Part shown: positions 8,578-16,565 of the stretch, piece by piece
Numbering within the stretch: position 1 is the first letter of the stretch
Layout of the letters: the number at the start of each line of letters is the position of its first letter
NCBI GenBank assembly: GCA_030149525.1
Contig: JASBRJ010000363.1
Span: 28,285-92,284 of the forward strand
Length of the DNA stretch: 64,000 nt
Direction of reading: 5' to 3'
From: a bacterium
GTDB lineage: Bacteria; Vulcanimicrobiota; Xenobia; Xenobiales; JADMJV01
The notes under the pieces: generated by a model
Told to the model about the DNA's origin: nothing
The model's database searches: none
Seen by the model: the letters and a program-made list of their open reading frames with translations, nothing else
Program-made: the position numbers and the translations under genes

Positions 8578-9522
8578 TTAGTTCCACTGTGCGTTGGTAG
8601 CTAACTCTCGAAGTTTCTTGAGAGCCCGGAGTTCCTGTTGTCGAATCGACTCCCGGGACACGCCGAAAATATCGGCCAGTTCAGAGAATGTTCGACCACT
8701 TCCGCCGTCAAATCCGTAGCGCAAAGCCAGCAAGGTACGCTCCTTATCGGAGAGATGAGAAAGGAGCCAGGCCAACGACTCTCGTTCCAGGCCCGGAGTC
8801 TCCAGATCCTCCTGGCCGGGAATCAAGTCTTTGAGGGTGCTGTCCGACTCTTCCCCCACCGATATCTCAAGGGAGACCGGGGTCGAAGCCATGCTGAGAA
8901 TGGTCTGCAGCTTACTCTGAGCACGCTGTTCGAGGCGGTTGACCATCTTTTTCACTCTGGGATCGTCGTGGTCGAGGCTCTTGTCCCGATGTTTGCGAAC
9001 CGCTTTGCGGCGGGCTGTCTCATGATCTACGGGAAGGATCTCCTGGGCGGCCTCTTCCAGTGTAGCGTCGCTTCCCCGGGCGGAGCGGACCTGGTTATTC
9101 AACTTCCGGTACCTACTGAGAAGTTCATTGATGTGAACCGGGAGACGAATGGTACGGCCTTTGTTGGCAATAGCACGAGAGATAGCTTGGCGAATCCACC
9201 AGCAAGCGTAGGTGGAGAAGCGGCATCCTTTGTCCGGGTCGAACTTGTCCACCGCTTCCAACAGGCCCAGATTGCCTTCCTGAACCATATCGGCCAGGGT
9301 CAAATCGGGGTGCCGGAATTTTCGAGCCACCTTCACCACTAACCTGAGATTCGCTTCGGCCAGGGCGATTTTCGCATCCTGGTCGCCTTCCTGAACCCGG
9401 CGGGCCAGGGCCTTTTCCTGCTCGGCGGTGAGCAGTTCCGTTTTGGAAATTTGTCGATAATACCCGGTGAGTTCATTCACCTGAGAAAATTCTTTACTTT
9501 TTTTTCGAGCCAACACTGCCAT
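8578..9522 (-). CDS. RNA polymerase sigma-70 family factor (primary-type, group 1/2)
   Basis: A 314-residue sigma factor that directs RNA polymerase to promoters. Region 1.2 is visible near residue 18 (LTGYYRQISKTELLTAEQE), region 2 in LRLVVKVARKFRHPDLTLADMVQEGNLGL and DKFDPDKGCRFSTYACWWIRQAISRAIANKGRTIRLP (regions 2.1-2.4, split here in two quotes), region 3 near 130-190, and region 4 in LSDKERTLLALRYGFDG and FGVSRESIRQQELRALKKLR. The recognition helix carries ESIRQQE where RpoD usually has ERVRQIE, so -35 preference may differ a little. It lacks the long region 1.1 of classical RpoD. A clear AGGAGG precedes the ATG. It could be the housekeeping factor or a stress paralogue. Confidence 0.92.
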   Translation of the reverse strand: MAVLARKKSKEFSQVNELTGYYRQISKTELLTAEQEKALARRVQEGDQDAKIALAEANLRLVVKVARKFRHPDLTLADMVQEGNLGLLEAVDKFDPDKGCRFSTYACWWIRQAISRAIANKGRTIRLPVHINELLSRYRKLNNQVRSARGSDATLEEAAQEILPVDHETARRKAVRKHRDKSLDHDDPRVKKMVNRLEQRAQSKLQTILSMASTPVSLEISVGEESDSTLKDLIPGQEDLETPGLERESLAWLLSHLSDKERTLLALRYGFDGGSGRTFSELADIFGVSRESIRQQELRALKKLRELATNAQWN

Positions 9523-9542
9523 CAGAGAAACCTCCTGCTACA

Positions 9543-9548
9543 ATTGTA
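9543..9548 (-). promoter_or_regulatory. candidate -10 element of the sigma-factor gene
   Basis: On the minus strand the hexamer TACAAT (complement of attgta) lies about 20 bases before the ATG at 9522, placing transcription start near 9536, just ahead of the AGGAGG ribosome site. No good -35 hexamer is seen at the right spacing, so an activator or the GTCCAC repeats upstream may matter. Confidence 0.4.
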
Positions 9549-9569
9549 GAGGTGACGACAGTCTTATGA

Positions 9570-9709
9570 GTCCACCGAGAGGACAGACTTGCCGCCGAGG
9601 TTGTGGACCGGTGGTCTACCTCCATCGATTGCCCGGTTGACCCCGAGGTGTTTTTTGCGTTGTTTACAGCCCCTAGAGGGTCGTCTGACAGTCCACCGAC
9701 CGGTCCACA
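9570..9709. repeat. four GTCCAC-type sites with an 11-bp inverted repeat between divergent genes
   Basis: The 223-bp divergent spacer between the sigma factor and the amidotransferase gene holds GTCCACCGA at 9570-9578, TGTGGACCGGT at 9602-9612, GTCCACCG at 9691-9698 and ACCGGTCCACA at 9699-9709. The second and fourth are exact inverted copies of each other, about 86 bp apart. This looks like a cluster of operator half-sites, possibly for one regulator acting on both genes, but no binding protein can be named. Confidence 0.45.
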
Positions 9710-9745
9710 AAGGAATCCCCACACCAACGTTCTATTTGGGCATCT

Positions 9746-10486
9746 ATGGCAAAAGATGAACCCCGTTTTCTGCTGGTGTCCACCAGGCTTGAAAAATTTA
9801 TGGAAGAACACGAGTTAGGCTGTCTGGTCAGAGCAGGCGAGCTGAGCAAAGAGGATTTCCGAGTTTTCAACGCAACCAGCGAGCCCATCACTCCCGACCT
9901 CAGCGAGAAATACGAAGCTGTCTTCATTGGCGGAACAGGCGACTTTTCCGTGGCTCAAGACCGGCCGGAATGGTTCGATAAGCTGGCCGAGTGGACCCGT
10001 ACCTTACTCGAGAAGAACGTTCCCACCCTGGGGTTGTGCTATGGCTTTCATCTCATGGCTCACGCCGTGGGAGGTGAAGTTAAAACCCGACCAGACTTGG
10101 AAGAAACAGGAACTTTTGAAGTTCGCCTCACTCGCGCCGGTGAGAGCGACAGGTTGCTCAAGTGTCTGCCGCAAAGGTTTCTCGCTCAGCAAGGTCACCA
10201 CGACGTAGTTCTCTCCATGCCTGGGGATTGGATACGCCTGGCCGACAGTGAACGCTGTCATTGGCAGGCTTTCAAGCATCCCGAGAAACCGTTCTACGGG
10301 CTCCAATTCCATCCGGAGTTGAGACGGGAAGACTTCATGGACCGTATGAGAGCTTACGCAGACAGCTACGCCAGCACGCCTGAGGTCTTTGAGGAGATCA
10401 ATAAGCAGGTGCAGCAGACCCACAATGAAGAAGTGATTCGCTCCTTCCTCAGACTGGTGGAAGAATCGCAAAAACAAGGAGCTTAA
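9746..10486 (+). CDS. class I glutamine amidotransferase-like protein
   Basis: A 246-residue single-domain protein of the class I glutamine amidotransferase (DJ-1/PfpI-clan) type. The nucleophile elbow LGLCYGFHLMA carries the catalytic Cys (about residue 99), and QFHPELRRED carries the His-Glu pair (about residues 190-192), so the triad is complete. Free-standing enzymes of this kind resemble GMP-synthase amidotransferase domains, anthranilate synthase component II or gamma-glutamyl hydrolases of small nitrogen compounds; the partner or substrate cannot be told here. It is followed six bases later by hisC, a gene of an amidotransferase-requiring pathway, but it is not HisH by sequence. There is no Shine-Dalgarno; a TCTATT hexamer ends ten bases before the ATG, suggesting a leaderless message. 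Confidence 0.85.
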   Translation: MAKDEPRFLLVSTRLEKFMEEHELGCLVRAGELSKEDFRVFNATSEPITPDLSEKYEAVFIGGTGDFSVAQDRPEWFDKLAEWTRTLLEKNVPTLGLCYGFHLMAHAVGGEVKTRPDLEETGTFEVRLTRAGESDRLLKCLPQRFLAQQGHHDVVLSMPGDWIRLADSERCHWQAFKHPEKPFYGLQFHPELRREDFMDRMRAYADSYASTPEVFEEINKQVQQTHNEEVIRSFLRLVEESQKQGA

Positions 10487-10492
10487 CTCTCT

Positions 10493-11620
10493 GTGCCCAC
10501 TCCCAAACTGAGTGAACTCATTCCCGAGCACATCAGAAATTTGCAGCCCTACCGGGCCGGACGAACCATTGAGGAGGTCCAAGAAGAGTTCCAACTTGAC
10601 AGTGTGGTAAAGTTGGCCTCCAACGAAAACCCTTTGGGCCCTCCCGAGAGCGCTCAAAAGGCCGCTATGGAAGCCCTGGCTTCAGGTCACCGATACCCTG
10701 ATCCGGCTGCTCGTGCGCTGCGCCGGAAACTGGCGGAACGATACGATTTGAAGCTTGAGAATATCATCGTGGGTGCCGGCTCCGAGGGGATCTTGGCCAG
10801 TATCGTTCGGGTCTTCTTGGAGGGAGACGACGAGGTCCTGACAGCCGATGCCGCCTTTCTCGGTTTCCCTATCCTGTGTCGAACCCGGGGGATCGAGCCC
10901 ACCACCGTTCCGCTCAACAGCGAGTATCGCTTCGACCTGGAAGCCCTGGCCGAAGCGATCACCGATCGAACCAAGCTTATCTATCTCTGCAATCCGAACA
11001 ATCCCACCGGAACCATTTTCACCAAGTCGGAATTCGACCGGTTCATGAAGAAGATCCCGGCCCGAGTGCTGGTGATTCAGGATGAGGCCTATTGCGAGTT
11101 CGCTGCCACCAATCCGGAGTTTCCCGACTCCATGGATTACAGATACGACAACGTGATTACTCTGAGAACGTTTTCAAAAGCCTACGGGCTGGCCGGATTT
11201 CGGGTGGGTTACGGATTCGGTCACCATGAGTTGATCGAAGCTCTCTGGAAGGTGAAGTTGCCGTTCGAACCGAGCGGAGTCGCGCAGGCCGCGGCGCTAG
11301 CCGCTCTGGGAGACTCCGAATACCTCATCGAGGCCCTCAAGATCAACCAGCAGGGCAAAGATTATCTCGGCCGAGAGCTCCGGCGGCTGAGAGTTCAGTC
11401 GTACGAAAGCTACACCAATTTTCTCATGATGGTTTTTCAGTCCGAGGAGCAGGTTCAGTATCTCTTTCTCGAGCTGCAGAAAAGAGGGGTCATCACCCGA
11501 CCACTCGTTCAGGCCGGTCTGCCGAAGTGTCTTCGAGTTTCCATCGGTCTACCGGAAGAAAATCGGCGTTTTGTCGACGCTTTGGAGGAGATCGTCAAAG
11601 GTCTCCCAACCCCCTATTAA
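10493..11620 (+). CDS. hisC: histidinol-phosphate aminotransferase
   Basis: A 375-residue fold-type I PLP aminotransferase of HisC type, converting imidazole acetol-phosphate and glutamate to histidinol phosphate and 2-oxoglutarate. Motifs seen are KLASNENPLGPP near the N-terminus, YPDPAARALRRKLA, LCNPNNPTGT around residue 165 (PLP-binding Asn), QDEAYCEF and RTFSKAYGLAGFRVGYG, which holds the Schiff-base lysine at about residue 227. The start is GTG with AAGGAG just upstream, six bases after the amidotransferase stop. No other his genes are nearby, so a related role in aromatic or tyrosine transamination is possible; HisC paralogues are known to do both. Confidence 0.9.
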   Translation: MPTPKLSELIPEHIRNLQPYRAGRTIEEVQEEFQLDSVVKLASNENPLGPPESAQKAAMEALASGHRYPDPAARALRRKLAERYDLKLENIIVGAGSEGILASIVRVFLEGDDEVLTADAAFLGFPILCRTRGIEPTTVPLNSEYRFDLEALAEAITDRTKLIYLCNPNNPTGTIFTKSEFDRFMKKIPARVLVIQDEAYCEFAATNPEFPDSMDYRYDNVITLRTFSKAYGLAGFRVGYGFGHHELIEALWKVKLPFEPSGVAQAAALAALGDSEYLIEALKINQQGKDYLGRELRRLRVQSYESYTNFLMMVFQSEEQVQYLFLELQKRGVITRPLVQAGLPKCLRVSIGLPEENRRFVDALEEIVKGLPTPY

Positions 11621-11622
11621 CT

Positions 11623-12267
11623 ATGCTTCTTATTCCTTCACAGTGTTCTGAGTGGAGACCGGTTTACCGTTTGTTGACGGCGCTGGTTCAGCCTCGACCC
11701 ATCGCATGGGTGTCCTCGCTTTCCTCCGACGGAGTTGCCAATCTCGCCCCTTTCTCTTTCTTCAATGTGGTGTGCGCCAAGCCCCCCACCGTTGTCTTTT
11801 GCCCTATGTGGTCCGGGCCCCAAGCGCTGAAAAAAGACACTGTTAAGAATATTGAAGAGACCGGAGAATTCGTCATTCAGATTGTCTCCGGTGAGTTGGC
11901 TGAGAAAATGAATCTCACTTCCTGTGAGGTTTCGGCCCAGGTGAGTGAGTTCGACCTGGCCGGATTGACCCGGGCCGAGTCTCGTTGCGTCAAAGCGCCG
12001 CGAGTCGCTGAGGCGAAAGCCTTTCTCGAGTGTAAGCTGGATCGGATCATCCCTGTTGGGGAGGGCTCGGGGGCCGGCTGCATGATACTGGGAGAAGTTC
12101 TCTGTATCGATATCGACGAGAGCGTTATGATGGAAGGTGATCGCGTTTGCGGTGAACGACTTGACCCCATCGGGCGACTGGCCGGGAGCGATTATTGCCA
12201 CACCGGCGAGACTTTCAGTTTTGAACGGCCCACTCCTGAAGAGGTTGGAAGGCCCGGCCGTAGTTGA
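11623..12267 (+). CDS. flavin reductase-like domain protein (FMN-binding split barrel)
   Basis: A 214-residue protein of the flavin reductase / DIM6-NTAB family. The typical pattern RLLTALVQPRPIAWVSSLSSDG followed by NLAPFSFFNVVCAKPPTVVF (quoted in two pieces) and the later TVKNIEETGEFVIQIV matches the FMN-binding split-barrel fold. Members bind FMN and many reduce flavin with NAD(P)H to supply monooxygenases; others act on unknown substrates. The frame continues upstream into hisC, but the ATG at 11623 comes two bases after the hisC stop and begins where family similarity begins. No oxygenase partner is present in the window. Confidence 0.85.
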   Translation: MLLIPSQCSEWRPVYRLLTALVQPRPIAWVSSLSSDGVANLAPFSFFNVVCAKPPTVVFCPMWSGPQALKKDTVKNIEETGEFVIQIVSGELAEKMNLTSCEVSAQVSEFDLAGLTRAESRCVKAPRVAEAKAFLECKLDRIIPVGEGSGAGCMILGEVLCIDIDESVMMEGDRVCGERLDPIGRLAGSDYCHTGETFSFERPTPEEVGRPGRS

Positions 12268-15200
12268 ACGCAGAGTTGCTAGACCGCTTCCCTTCGACCC
12301 CATCCTCCGAAGCTGGTTATGTCATGGCCGCTCTGGTATTGGCGGAGACGGTGGGCACACGAGATTTCGAAGTTTCCTCCAGCAGCAACGAAGTCATCAT
12401 CGACTTTTCCTACTACGACTTCAACAAGGAATTGGCGACCGGCGTTTTTATGTCGGATCAGAGCAGGTTTTCGGAGGCTGAGCAAGCTCTCATCAGAGCT
12501 CTCAGGGCCGCACTTGTCACCGGGGCGCCGAGGGTTGATTTCGAAACCTGGAATGGCAATTCAGGCATTCGGATGAAGCTCGCAGCCGACAGTGCCAAGG
12601 ATGAAGATATCTCCAAAGCACCTTGGAAAGACGGCCATTCAGGGTGTCGAATCAGCGTCCGATTCCGGACCGGCCTGGGAAGAAAGCTCTTCGGTGGTGG
12701 TAAAGAAAGCCGGCCGGAGTTGAAGAAAGCTTTTGCCGAACGATGCCTCTATTCGGGTCATCCCGTCACGTTCGACGGAAGTAAGATAAATCAAGCCTAC
12801 GAGTTAGGCGAGGGCCTCTTGTCCATCGAGCTCAAACCCGAGGGCTCTCCGCAGCCGGTGCCTCCGAAGATTCACTATTCCGCAGAGATTGAGAAAGAGC
12901 GCCGGAGTTCAGGGAACTACTATTGCAAGTTTCTTTTTGGGAGCGAGGCGGAAAGCCATACTCTCGTTTGTCGGGGAGTGACCTTTCCTATCGAGATACC
13001 TCTTGCCGAGGAATTGGGCTTCAGCGGTCTGGTGATCGCCGATCATTTGACCATTGATGGAAAACTGGAAGCTCTTGTGGAGGACACCAAACTCGACGAT
13101 CTGCTCAACGATGTTGAGAACGATCTGCTGGCTGTGGCCGGCGAGTTGGTCGAGGTTATCGACGAGTTAGAGGACGAGGACGTAAGCGTTATCCTGGAAG
13201 CCCTCGATCTGGTGGTAGAGACACACCGATCTTCCGGCGACAACGAAGAGGCTCTCGATGTGCTGAAAAGGCTGGTGGAGGTTGAAAACATTCCTGACGA
13301 TGTTCGGGCCGCCCACCTCACTCAAATGGCCCGAACCTTCGAGCGAGACGAACAGGATGAAATAAGCTTCGAATATTATAGCCGAGCTCTCGACTACTGG
13401 GGCAAGATTCCTACGGAGGAACAAGACCTGGAGCTTGTGGCCACGGCACTTCTGGGTGCTGCTCGTCTGATGAGCTACCATGACAGCGAACCCGAGACCT
13501 CCATGCACTATACCAGAAACGCATTGGAACTCAGGCGCTCTGTTGGGGAAGAGGACGATCTCGAGAAAGGCGAGGCCGCCGAGCTTCTAGCCAACCTTTA
13601 TCTCAAGCACCGCAAGTATCCCCACCCCGAGTATCTGGAGGTGGAAGCTCTTCTTCAGGAAGCGCTCCACTCTTTCGAGGTGAACTACGGTCAGACTCAT
13701 GACAAAGTGGCCGGCATTCTTACCGATCTGGGTAAGTTTTGTCAGGAACGGGGCGCCCTGGAGGACGCCGAGTCCCACTTTCTGAGAGCGCTTGCCATCA
13801 AAGAGAAACTCTTCGGAAGTAAAGACGAATCGGTTGGCGAGCTGTTTGACCGATTGGGCGCTCTCTTTGAGGCCGGTGGTGACATTCGCAAGTCCGGCCA
13901 ATACTATCAGCGAGCTCTGGAAGTTCGGGAGCACGCTCTGGGTAAAGATGACCAGGAGGTGAGTCAGCGCCTCAACGACCTGGTCATCCTCTATAGAGTT
14001 TACGGTCACTTCGACAAAGCCGAGCCGCTTTTTCTCAGGCTTCTCAACCTGGATGAAGACGGCGGAGGCGATGAATCGGAAGTGGAGCCGGCGGATCTAT
14101 GCTCGTTGGCCCTCTTTTATCAGGTTCAGAAAAAGTATGACAAGTGCGAGCGTCTCTATTCTAAAGCGTTGGCCTCTTTGGAGGTCAAGCACGGTGAGAC
14201 GGCTCACTCTGAAACGGCCTGGGTCCACGGGTTGTTCGGTCAGTTCTATGATCAACAATATCTCTTCAAGAAAGCCGAGAGTCATCTTCTCAAGGCGTTG
14301 AGCATGACGGAAGAGCTTTTAGGGGAAGATCATCCCGACCTTATTATCTATCTTGATGCTCTGGCCAGGCACTACCGCTTGCAGCAACGTTACAAAGAGG
14401 CTATGCCGTGGGCAGAGCGATCTCTTGCTGTGGCCGAACAGTTCTATGGGACTCAACACCCTTATCTCGCCACCGCCCTCAATAGTTTCGGAGAGCTTCT
14501 CACCAAGTCAGGCCAGGCCGACGGTGCCGGTCCTATCTACCTTGCCGCCTACGAGATTCAGCAAGCCAGCGCCGATATGGTCTTGACGAAAGAGGTTCCT
14601 GAACCGGAGAAGTCCCGTCTTTCCGTGGTTCGCGCCGAGGCTGAGAAGCTACATCATCAGGCGATCCGCTTTGCCAAAGAATACGGTTCCTTCGCCGAGG
14701 CGGAGTCTCTTTACTTGCGTGCTCTCTTCATGCGCGAGCAGAATCTCGGGGCGGATCATCCCGACAATGCACGGACTCTCGGCTTATTAGCCGACCTCTA
14801 TCGAAATCATCGACGTTATGAAGGCGCAGAGACCCTCTATCGACGGTCCCTGGAATTGCGAAAGAGCAATCTGGGTGAGGGACATCCGGATTGTTGCTTG
14901 AGCCTGGCCGAACTGACCCAGGTGCTCATGCTGCAACAGGAGTTTGAGAAAGCTAAGCCACTGTTAGAAGAATGGCTGACCATCGTGGAGCGAACCCTTG
15001 GGAAAAATCACGCCGAGCGGGCCGAGGTTCTAGTTCGGGCCGGTCAGGTGTGCGAGGCTTTAGGCAGTGGAGACAAGGCTATGGAGTTGCTCCAGCAGGC
15101 GGTCAACATCCGCCACTCCGTCTTCGGCACGGAGCACCCTACATTCGCCGTCACTCTCGCCGAGTTGCTCAGACTGGAAGACAAGCCCGAGCAGGCTTCC

Positions 15201-15392
15201 GAACTCTACGATTTCGTGGTGGTGTCGTTGGAGAAAAACTTGGGCGACGACGACCCGTTGCTCATCCCCATCTTCGAGAACTACAGCAAGGTTCTCACCG
15301 CCATAAACGAACACGAGAAAGCCGCTGTTTTTGAGACTCGAGCCATGGTGATGAGGGTTGAGCACGGACTCGATTTCGGTTCCGTGGAATAA
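12264..15392 (+). CDS. large TPR protein with an Hsp90/GHKL-like N-terminal region
   Basis: A 1042-residue soluble protein. From about residue 330 to the end it is a long array of about 42-residue kinesin-light-chain type TPRs (AESHFLRALAIKEKLFG, AESLYLRALFMREQNLGADHPD, AETLYRRSLELRKSNLGEGHPD), a scaffold for protein binding. The first 270 residues are different: an alpha/beta region including GCRISVRFRTGLGRKLFGG and FAERCLYSGHPVTFDGSKIN, which resembles the second domain of Hsp90/GHKL-type proteins; the nucleotide-binding part appears absent or unrecognisable. Start is uncertain: TTG at 12264 overlaps the previous stop, while ATG at 12324 (MAALVLAE) lacks a good ribosome site. Function is not known. 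Confidence 0.75.
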   Translation: MNAELLDRFPSTPSSEAGYVMAALVLAETVGTRDFEVSSSSNEVIIDFSYYDFNKELATGVFMSDQSRFSEAEQALIRALRAALVTGAPRVDFETWNGNSGIRMKLAADSAKDEDISKAPWKDGHSGCRISVRFRTGLGRKLFGGGKESRPELKKAFAERCLYSGHPVTFDGSKINQAYELGEGLLSIELKPEGSPQPVPPKIHYSAEIEKERRSSGNYYCKFLFGSEAESHTLVCRGVTFPIEIPLAEELGFSGLVIADHLTIDGKLEALVEDTKLDDLLNDVENDLLAVAGELVEVIDELEDEDVSVILEALDLVVETHRSSGDNEEALDVLKRLVEVENIPDDVRAAHLTQMARTFERDEQDEISFEYYSRALDYWGKIPTEEQDLELVATALLGAARLMSYHDSEPETSMHYTRNALELRRSVGEEDDLEKGEAAELLANLYLKHRKYPHPEYLEVEALLQEALHSFEVNYGQTHDKVAGILTDLGKFCQERGALEDAESHFLRALAIKEKLFGSKDESVGELFDRLGALFEAGGDIRKSGQYYQRALEVREHALGKDDQEVSQRLNDLVILYRVYGHFDKAEPLFLRLLNLDEDGGGDESEVEPADLCSLALFYQVQKKYDKCERLYSKALASLEVKHGETAHSETAWVHGLFGQFYDQQYLFKKAESHLLKALSMTEELLGEDHPDLIIYLDALARHYRLQQRYKEAMPWAERSLAVAEQFYGTQHPYLATALNSFGELLTKSGQADGAGPIYLAAYEIQQASADMVLTKEVPEPEKSRLSVVRAEAEKLHHQAIRFAKEYGSFAEAESLYLRALFMREQNLGADHPDNARTLGLLADLYRNHRRYEGAETLYRRSLELRKSNLGEGHPDCCLSLAELTQVLMLQQEFEKAKPLLEEWLTIVERTLGKNHAERAEVLVRAGQVCEALGSGDKAMELLQQAVNIRHSVFGTEHPTFAVTLAELLRLEDKPEQASELYDFVVVSLEKNLGDDDPLLIPIFENYSKVLTAINEHEKAAVFETRAMVMRVEHGLDFGSVE

Positions 15393-15413
15393 AATTTCAT
15401 CTAATGCTACACT
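15385..15413 (+). promoter_or_regulatory. extended -10 promoter before the ABC transporter genes
   Basis: TGGAAT (15385-15390) and TACACT (15408-15413) are 17 bases apart, and the -10 is preceded by TGC, giving an extended -10. Predicted transcription start is near 15420, only about three bases before the ATG at 15423, which has no Shine-Dalgarno. Confidence 0.45.
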
Positions 15414-15422
15414 ATAGAACGT

Positions 15423-16565
15423 ATGGATAGTAGTAGCTCCCAATCCGCTGCCCTAACGAGCAAGCTCACCGACGAACCGAGCCCGCAAGCGCAGGCGCCA
15501 ACCACCCCTCCCATCGATGGAGACTGCCTGGAACACCCGGAACGGACAGCCGAAGTCGAGACGATTCCTGAAGGAGGACTGGCCGGCATTCGAGCCGCCC
15601 GGGCAGCCGAAGATCGTCTGGTGGCCCGGGGATTGACCAAGCGCTATCAAGGCACGCTGGCCCTCTCCGATGTCTCTTTAACCCTCAAAAAGGGAGAGAT
15701 TTTCGGGCTCATGGGCCCCAATGGAGCGGGGAAAACAACTTTGCTTCGCATTCTGGCCACGCTCACCAAACCCGACTCAGGAGAGTTTCAACTGGAGGGG
15801 ATACCTCACAGCAACGCCCGAGAAGTGCGAAGACGTATCGGATTCACCAACGACGTGCTCGGGGTGTACGACGACATGTTGGTCGGGGAGTACCTGGAGT
15901 TCTTTGCTCGCGCCAGCGGTGTGGAGATCGATCTGGTCCCCTACGCCGTGGATGAAACCTTGAAGCTCGTAGATCTTTTGTCTATGAAAGACCAACCCGT
16001 AGACGGCCTGTCCCGAGGGATGAAGCAACGTCTAGCCTTCTCCAGAGCCATCATCGCCAAGCCGACTCTCCTTCTGTTGGATGAGCCGGCCTCGGGTCTC
16101 GACCCTCTGGCTCGGCTGGAGCTCAAAGAGCTGTTGCTTCGGTTGGCCAAAGCCGGCACCACAGTTGTTCTCTCTTCTCATGTGTTGGAAGATCTGGCCG
16201 AAGTCAGTCATCGAATCGGAGTCTTGAGAAACGGGATTCTCATCCGCACTGCCGAAACGAAAGAGTTAGTGAAAGAAGAGGGAAGTCGCAGACTCCGCCT
16301 TCAGGTCGCCGAGAGGGGGCAGGAACTTTTCGAGTTTCTGCAGGTTAGAAACGATGTTTCAAGCCTCCGCTGGGACGATCAGGACCTGGTCTTTCGTTGG
16401 GTCCATCCCGAGACGGGCGGAGCACATCCGGGGGATCCTTCTGAATTCCTGGTGGAAGTTGTGACAGCCGGATTCAAAATCCGTTCCTTCGTGGAAGAAA
16501 AAGCTAGTTTGGAGAACGCATATTTGCATATCGCCGAGCACAACAAAGGAAAGGTCGTGGCATGA
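15423..16565 (+). CDS. ABC transporter ATP-binding protein (NatA/CcmA type)
   Basis: A 380-residue ABC ATPase. Residues 1 to about 65 are a non-conserved, Pro/Ser/Ala-rich extension. The nucleotide-binding domain follows: Walker A GPNGAGKT at about 98-105, the signature LSRGMKQRLAFSRAI, Walker B LLLLDEPASGLD and the switch histidine in VVLSSHVLEDL. The C-terminal 80 residues form the accessory region common in ABC-2 exporters. The stop overlaps the ATG of a 683-residue membrane protein by four bases, so they form one exporter. Substrate is unknown; similar pairs export sodium, antibiotics or surface molecules. Confidence 0.92.
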   Translation: MDSSSSQSAALTSKLTDEPSPQAQAPTTPPIDGDCLEHPERTAEVETIPEGGLAGIRAARAAEDRLVARGLTKRYQGTLALSDVSLTLKKGEIFGLMGPNGAGKTTLLRILATLTKPDSGEFQLEGIPHSNAREVRRRIGFTNDVLGVYDDMLVGEYLEFFARASGVEIDLVPYAVDETLKLVDLLSMKDQPVDGLSRGMKQRLAFSRAIIAKPTLLLLDEPASGLDPLARLELKELLLRLAKAGTTVVLSSHVLEDLAEVSHRIGVLRNGILIRTAETKELVKEEGSRRLRLQVAERGQELFEFLQVRNDVSSLRWDDQDLVFRWVHPETGGAHPGDPSEFLVEVVTAGFKIRSFVEEKASLENAYLHIAEHNKGKVVA

